A stretch of DNA of 64,000 nt from Neobacillus cucumis. Its GTDB lineage: Bacteria > Bacillota > Bacilli > Bacillales_B > DSM-18226. The notes under the pieces were generated by a model. That model was not told the origin of the DNA. It was given only the letters and a program-made list of their open reading frames with translations, and made no database searches. The stretch's first letter is position 1, and each line of letters starts with the position of its first letter. Shown one piece after another: positions 62,559 to 64,000 of the stretch. Where the stretch lies: assembly GCF_023715505.1 (NCBI RefSeq), contig NZ_JAMBOH010000030.1, positions 1 through 64,000 on the forward strand, read 5' to 3'. A program made the position numbers and the translations under genes.

Positions 62559-63509
62559 GTGAAGTCTACAACAAAATATGGAGTTGTCACACTCATCCTG
62601 ATGGTACTTATTTCTTTATATCTCTTTTTCAATCATGAAGGGGCGAAGGAAATAGTGGCTAAGGACACCTCTACTTTGCAGCAGGGCAGTGCAAAAAAAG
62701 ATGAAATAGGGAACGGAAAGGAAATTGAAGCTTCTACTGTATCGCTGAAAGAATCCGGCCAAAGTGACCTTTCCGCAGATGAGGAAGACTCTTTAGAAAC
62801 AGACGAGAAGTATACCAAGGCGATAGCTAAGAAGAAGGGGGGAACCGCGGCTGCAGAGGAGATGCAGGCGGTCCAAAGTCAATTTCTAGTGGTGATTGAT
62901 CCAGGACATCAGAATCGAGCTAATACCGATCCTGAGCCAATTGGCCCGGGGGCTAAGGAAGCAAAGATCAAGGTAACTGGTGGGACTTCAGGGGTTGCAA
63001 CAGGTAAACCAGAATATAAGTTAACCTTGGAGGCGTCACTTATTCTCGGTCAATTGCTGGAAAGTAAAGGGATTAAGGTTATTTATACTAGAACAACTAA
63101 CGATGTAAACATTAGTAACAGGGAAAGAGCTGAGGTTGCCAATCAAAATGCCGCTGATTTATTTGTCCGTATTCATGCGGATGGCTCAACAGATAGAAAT
63201 GTTCATGGTCTTTCGGTTCTTACTCCAGCAAATAACAGTCCATATACAAAAACAATCTTCAATGATAGTTTAAAAGCTTCCCAGTTCATTATTGATGAAA
63301 CAAGAAAGAATTCATCCATTAAAGTAAATGGTCTTTCTTACAGAGGCGACATGTCTGGTTTCAACTGGTCCAAGGTCCCAAGCACACTTGTGGAATTGGG
63401 TTTTATGACCAACCCAACAGAAGACAAGAACCTATCAGACCCACTTTACCTGAAAAATTTACTTACCAATATAGCTGATGGAATTTTGGATTATGCAAGT
63501 TACAAGTAG
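62559..63509 (+). CDS. Membrane-anchored N-acetylmuramoyl-L-alanine amidase (Amidase_3)
   Basis: A GTG start after GAGAGAGG gives 316 aa. An N-terminal TM anchor (7-24, YGVVTLILMVLISLYLFF) is not followed by a clear cleavage site, and a long acidic linker (26-107) leads to the Amidase_3 domain. Zinc ligands and catalysis are read in VVIDPGHQ (H117), KPEYKLTLEAS (Glu), VRIHADGS (His) and STLVELGFMTNPTED (catalytic Glu). The enzyme cuts the bond between MurNAc and the peptide stem. It is 67 bases after the previous gene with no terminator between. As last gene of the dynamin operon it suggests wall opening linked to membrane remodelling. Confidence 0.9.
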   Translation: MKSTTKYGVVTLILMVLISLYLFFNHEGAKEIVAKDTSTLQQGSAKKDEIGNGKEIEASTVSLKESGQSDLSADEEDSLETDEKYTKAIAKKKGGTAAAEEMQAVQSQFLVVIDPGHQNRANTDPEPIGPGAKEAKIKVTGGTSGVATGKPEYKLTLEASLILGQLLESKGIKVIYTRTTNDVNISNRERAEVANQNAADLFVRIHADGSTDRNVHGLSVLTPANNSPYTKTIFNDSLKASQFIIDETRKNSSIKVNGLSYRGDMSGFNWSKVPSTLVELGFMTNPTEDKNLSDPLYLKNLLTNIADGILDYASYK

Positions 63510-63569
63510 AATGACAATTGCGGTACTATCGGAGAGTTACTACTGTTAGAGTCTGAATATAAATAAAAA

Positions 63570-64000
63570 TAGAAACGAAAACACAAATTTATTGTGTTAG
63601 GTATTACAGTCGTTCTGTTTGGAAGTGGTTATATTACTTATAAGGATTACCGTACCAAACCATCAGAGATAACTGCAAAGGCTGTCAACGAAACGATTAA
63701 GAAGGGTGACCCTACCTTTAACACAAATTCAGGAACATTTAAAGAAATATAATGATGCTCTTTACCAAGCCGCCAATGCGGGTGATTTTTCAATCGTAGA
63801 GCCCTATATAGATATCCAAAGGCTCCTAATTTTATAGAACATGAGAAAAATCTAATTTATGACAAGAGTGAAGACGAAAAGAAAGAATATCTATCTCAAT
63901 TAGAAATAAAGTCATTTAACAAAATGTTTAAACATAAATATCAAGTCATAACAAATGAGAAGATTTCGGTTAGAGAAAATAACGAGGAAAAAATAGAAGA
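63570..64000 (+). pseudogene. TcaA/YvbJ-like NTF2-domain protein, frameshifted and running off the window
   Basis: Frame 1 reads KFIVLGITVVLFGSGYITYK (one TM) and SEITAKAVNETIKKGDPTF. It shifts near 63720 to QEHLKKYNDALYQAANAGDF, SIVEPYIDI, stops, and shifts again near 63815 to APNFIEHEKNLIYDKSEDE, KKEYLSQLEIKSFNKMFKHK, YQVITNEKISVRENN. This is the TM and NTF2-like end of TcaA/YvbJ proteins. No start is seen. It is related in type to the exterior region of the first dynamin. Confidence 0.65.

Noticed and set aside
55295..63509. Known named phage-defence system
   Set aside because: The dynamin operon lacks effector domains of the described systems (no nuclease, TIR, cyclase or toxin), so a defence role is kept only as one of several inferences.

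Overview
The window is chromosomal DNA of a low-GC Gram-positive endospore-former of the Bacillaceae. The evidence is AT-rich DNA with strong GGAGG-type ribosome sites and intrinsic terminators, a CpsC/CpsD/CpsB exopolysaccharide module, GtaB/GalU and PgcA, a ComK homologue, and the YvrJ-DUF2922-DUF1659 small-gene set typical of Bacillus relatives. I see no tRNA, rRNA or CRISPR array.

Layout. (1) 1-3.45 kb holds an IS110 tail and small orphan genes (two unrecognised, DinB, DUF3224, a membrane protein) whose gaps carry five diverged copies of one interspersed repeat. (2) 3.5-6.8 kb has a secreted PG-binding/C39 peptidase, fossils of a tyrosine recombinase and of an unknown gene, and a HupE/UreJ-type membrane protein. 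(3) 7-17.6 kb has three secreted multidomain proteins sharing the same Ig-like repeats: a 2176-aa PHP-phosphoesterase protein, an M30-type metallopeptidase and a smaller adhesin-like protein. A 20-21 bp tandem array lies between the convergent genes. (4) 18-29.9 kb is the exopolysaccharide operon (Wzz/CpsC, tyrosine kinase CpsD, phosphatase CpsB, candidate EAR antitermination RNA, GalU, priming transferase, glycosyltransferases, Wzx flippase, acetyltransferase, WecG), with three hairpins that look like terminators inside it.

(5) 29.9-38.8 kb is a nested insertion-sequence island that has destroyed a UDP-glucose dehydrogenase gene. IS21, IS66 and IS1182 elements lie inside one another, and two of the insertions keep exact target duplications (CATGC and CGTTGAAT). 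(6) 38.8-43.9 kb holds further polysaccharide genes (hexapeptide acetyltransferase, beta-helix protein, Wzy-like polymerase, OafA-like acyltransferase). (7) 43.97-47.8 kb is a twintron: a group II intron just after a terminator, with a second, RmInt1-like group II intron inserted in the YADD codons of its reverse transcriptase. (8) 47.8-54.7 kb has an intact ugd, pgcA, comK, an XRE regulator and the YvrJ/DUF2922/DUF1659 cluster, with a perfect 336-bp tandem duplication of the DUF1659 gene.

(9) 55.3-63.5 kb is the most unusual part: three consecutive dynamin-like GTPase genes, a small Asp/His-rich protein and a membrane-anchored N-acetylmuramoyl-L-alanine amidase, in one tightly spaced, partly overlapping operon. 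The first dynamin carries a single transmembrane helix and a large extracytoplasmic, TcaA/NTF2-like C-terminal region with a Gly/Asn-rich tail. A decayed TcaA-like gene follows it and runs off the window. The arrangement suggests a membrane-remodelling machine coupled to cell-wall cleavage (vesicle release, secretion, or membrane protection against phage), but that function is inference.

The polysaccharide genes can be read as one pathway: PgcA makes glucose-1-phosphate, GalU makes UDP-glucose, Ugd makes UDP-glucuronate, WbaP-like and GT enzymes build the lipid-linked unit, Wzx flips it, the Wzy-like protein polymerises it, and CpsC/D/B control length and export.
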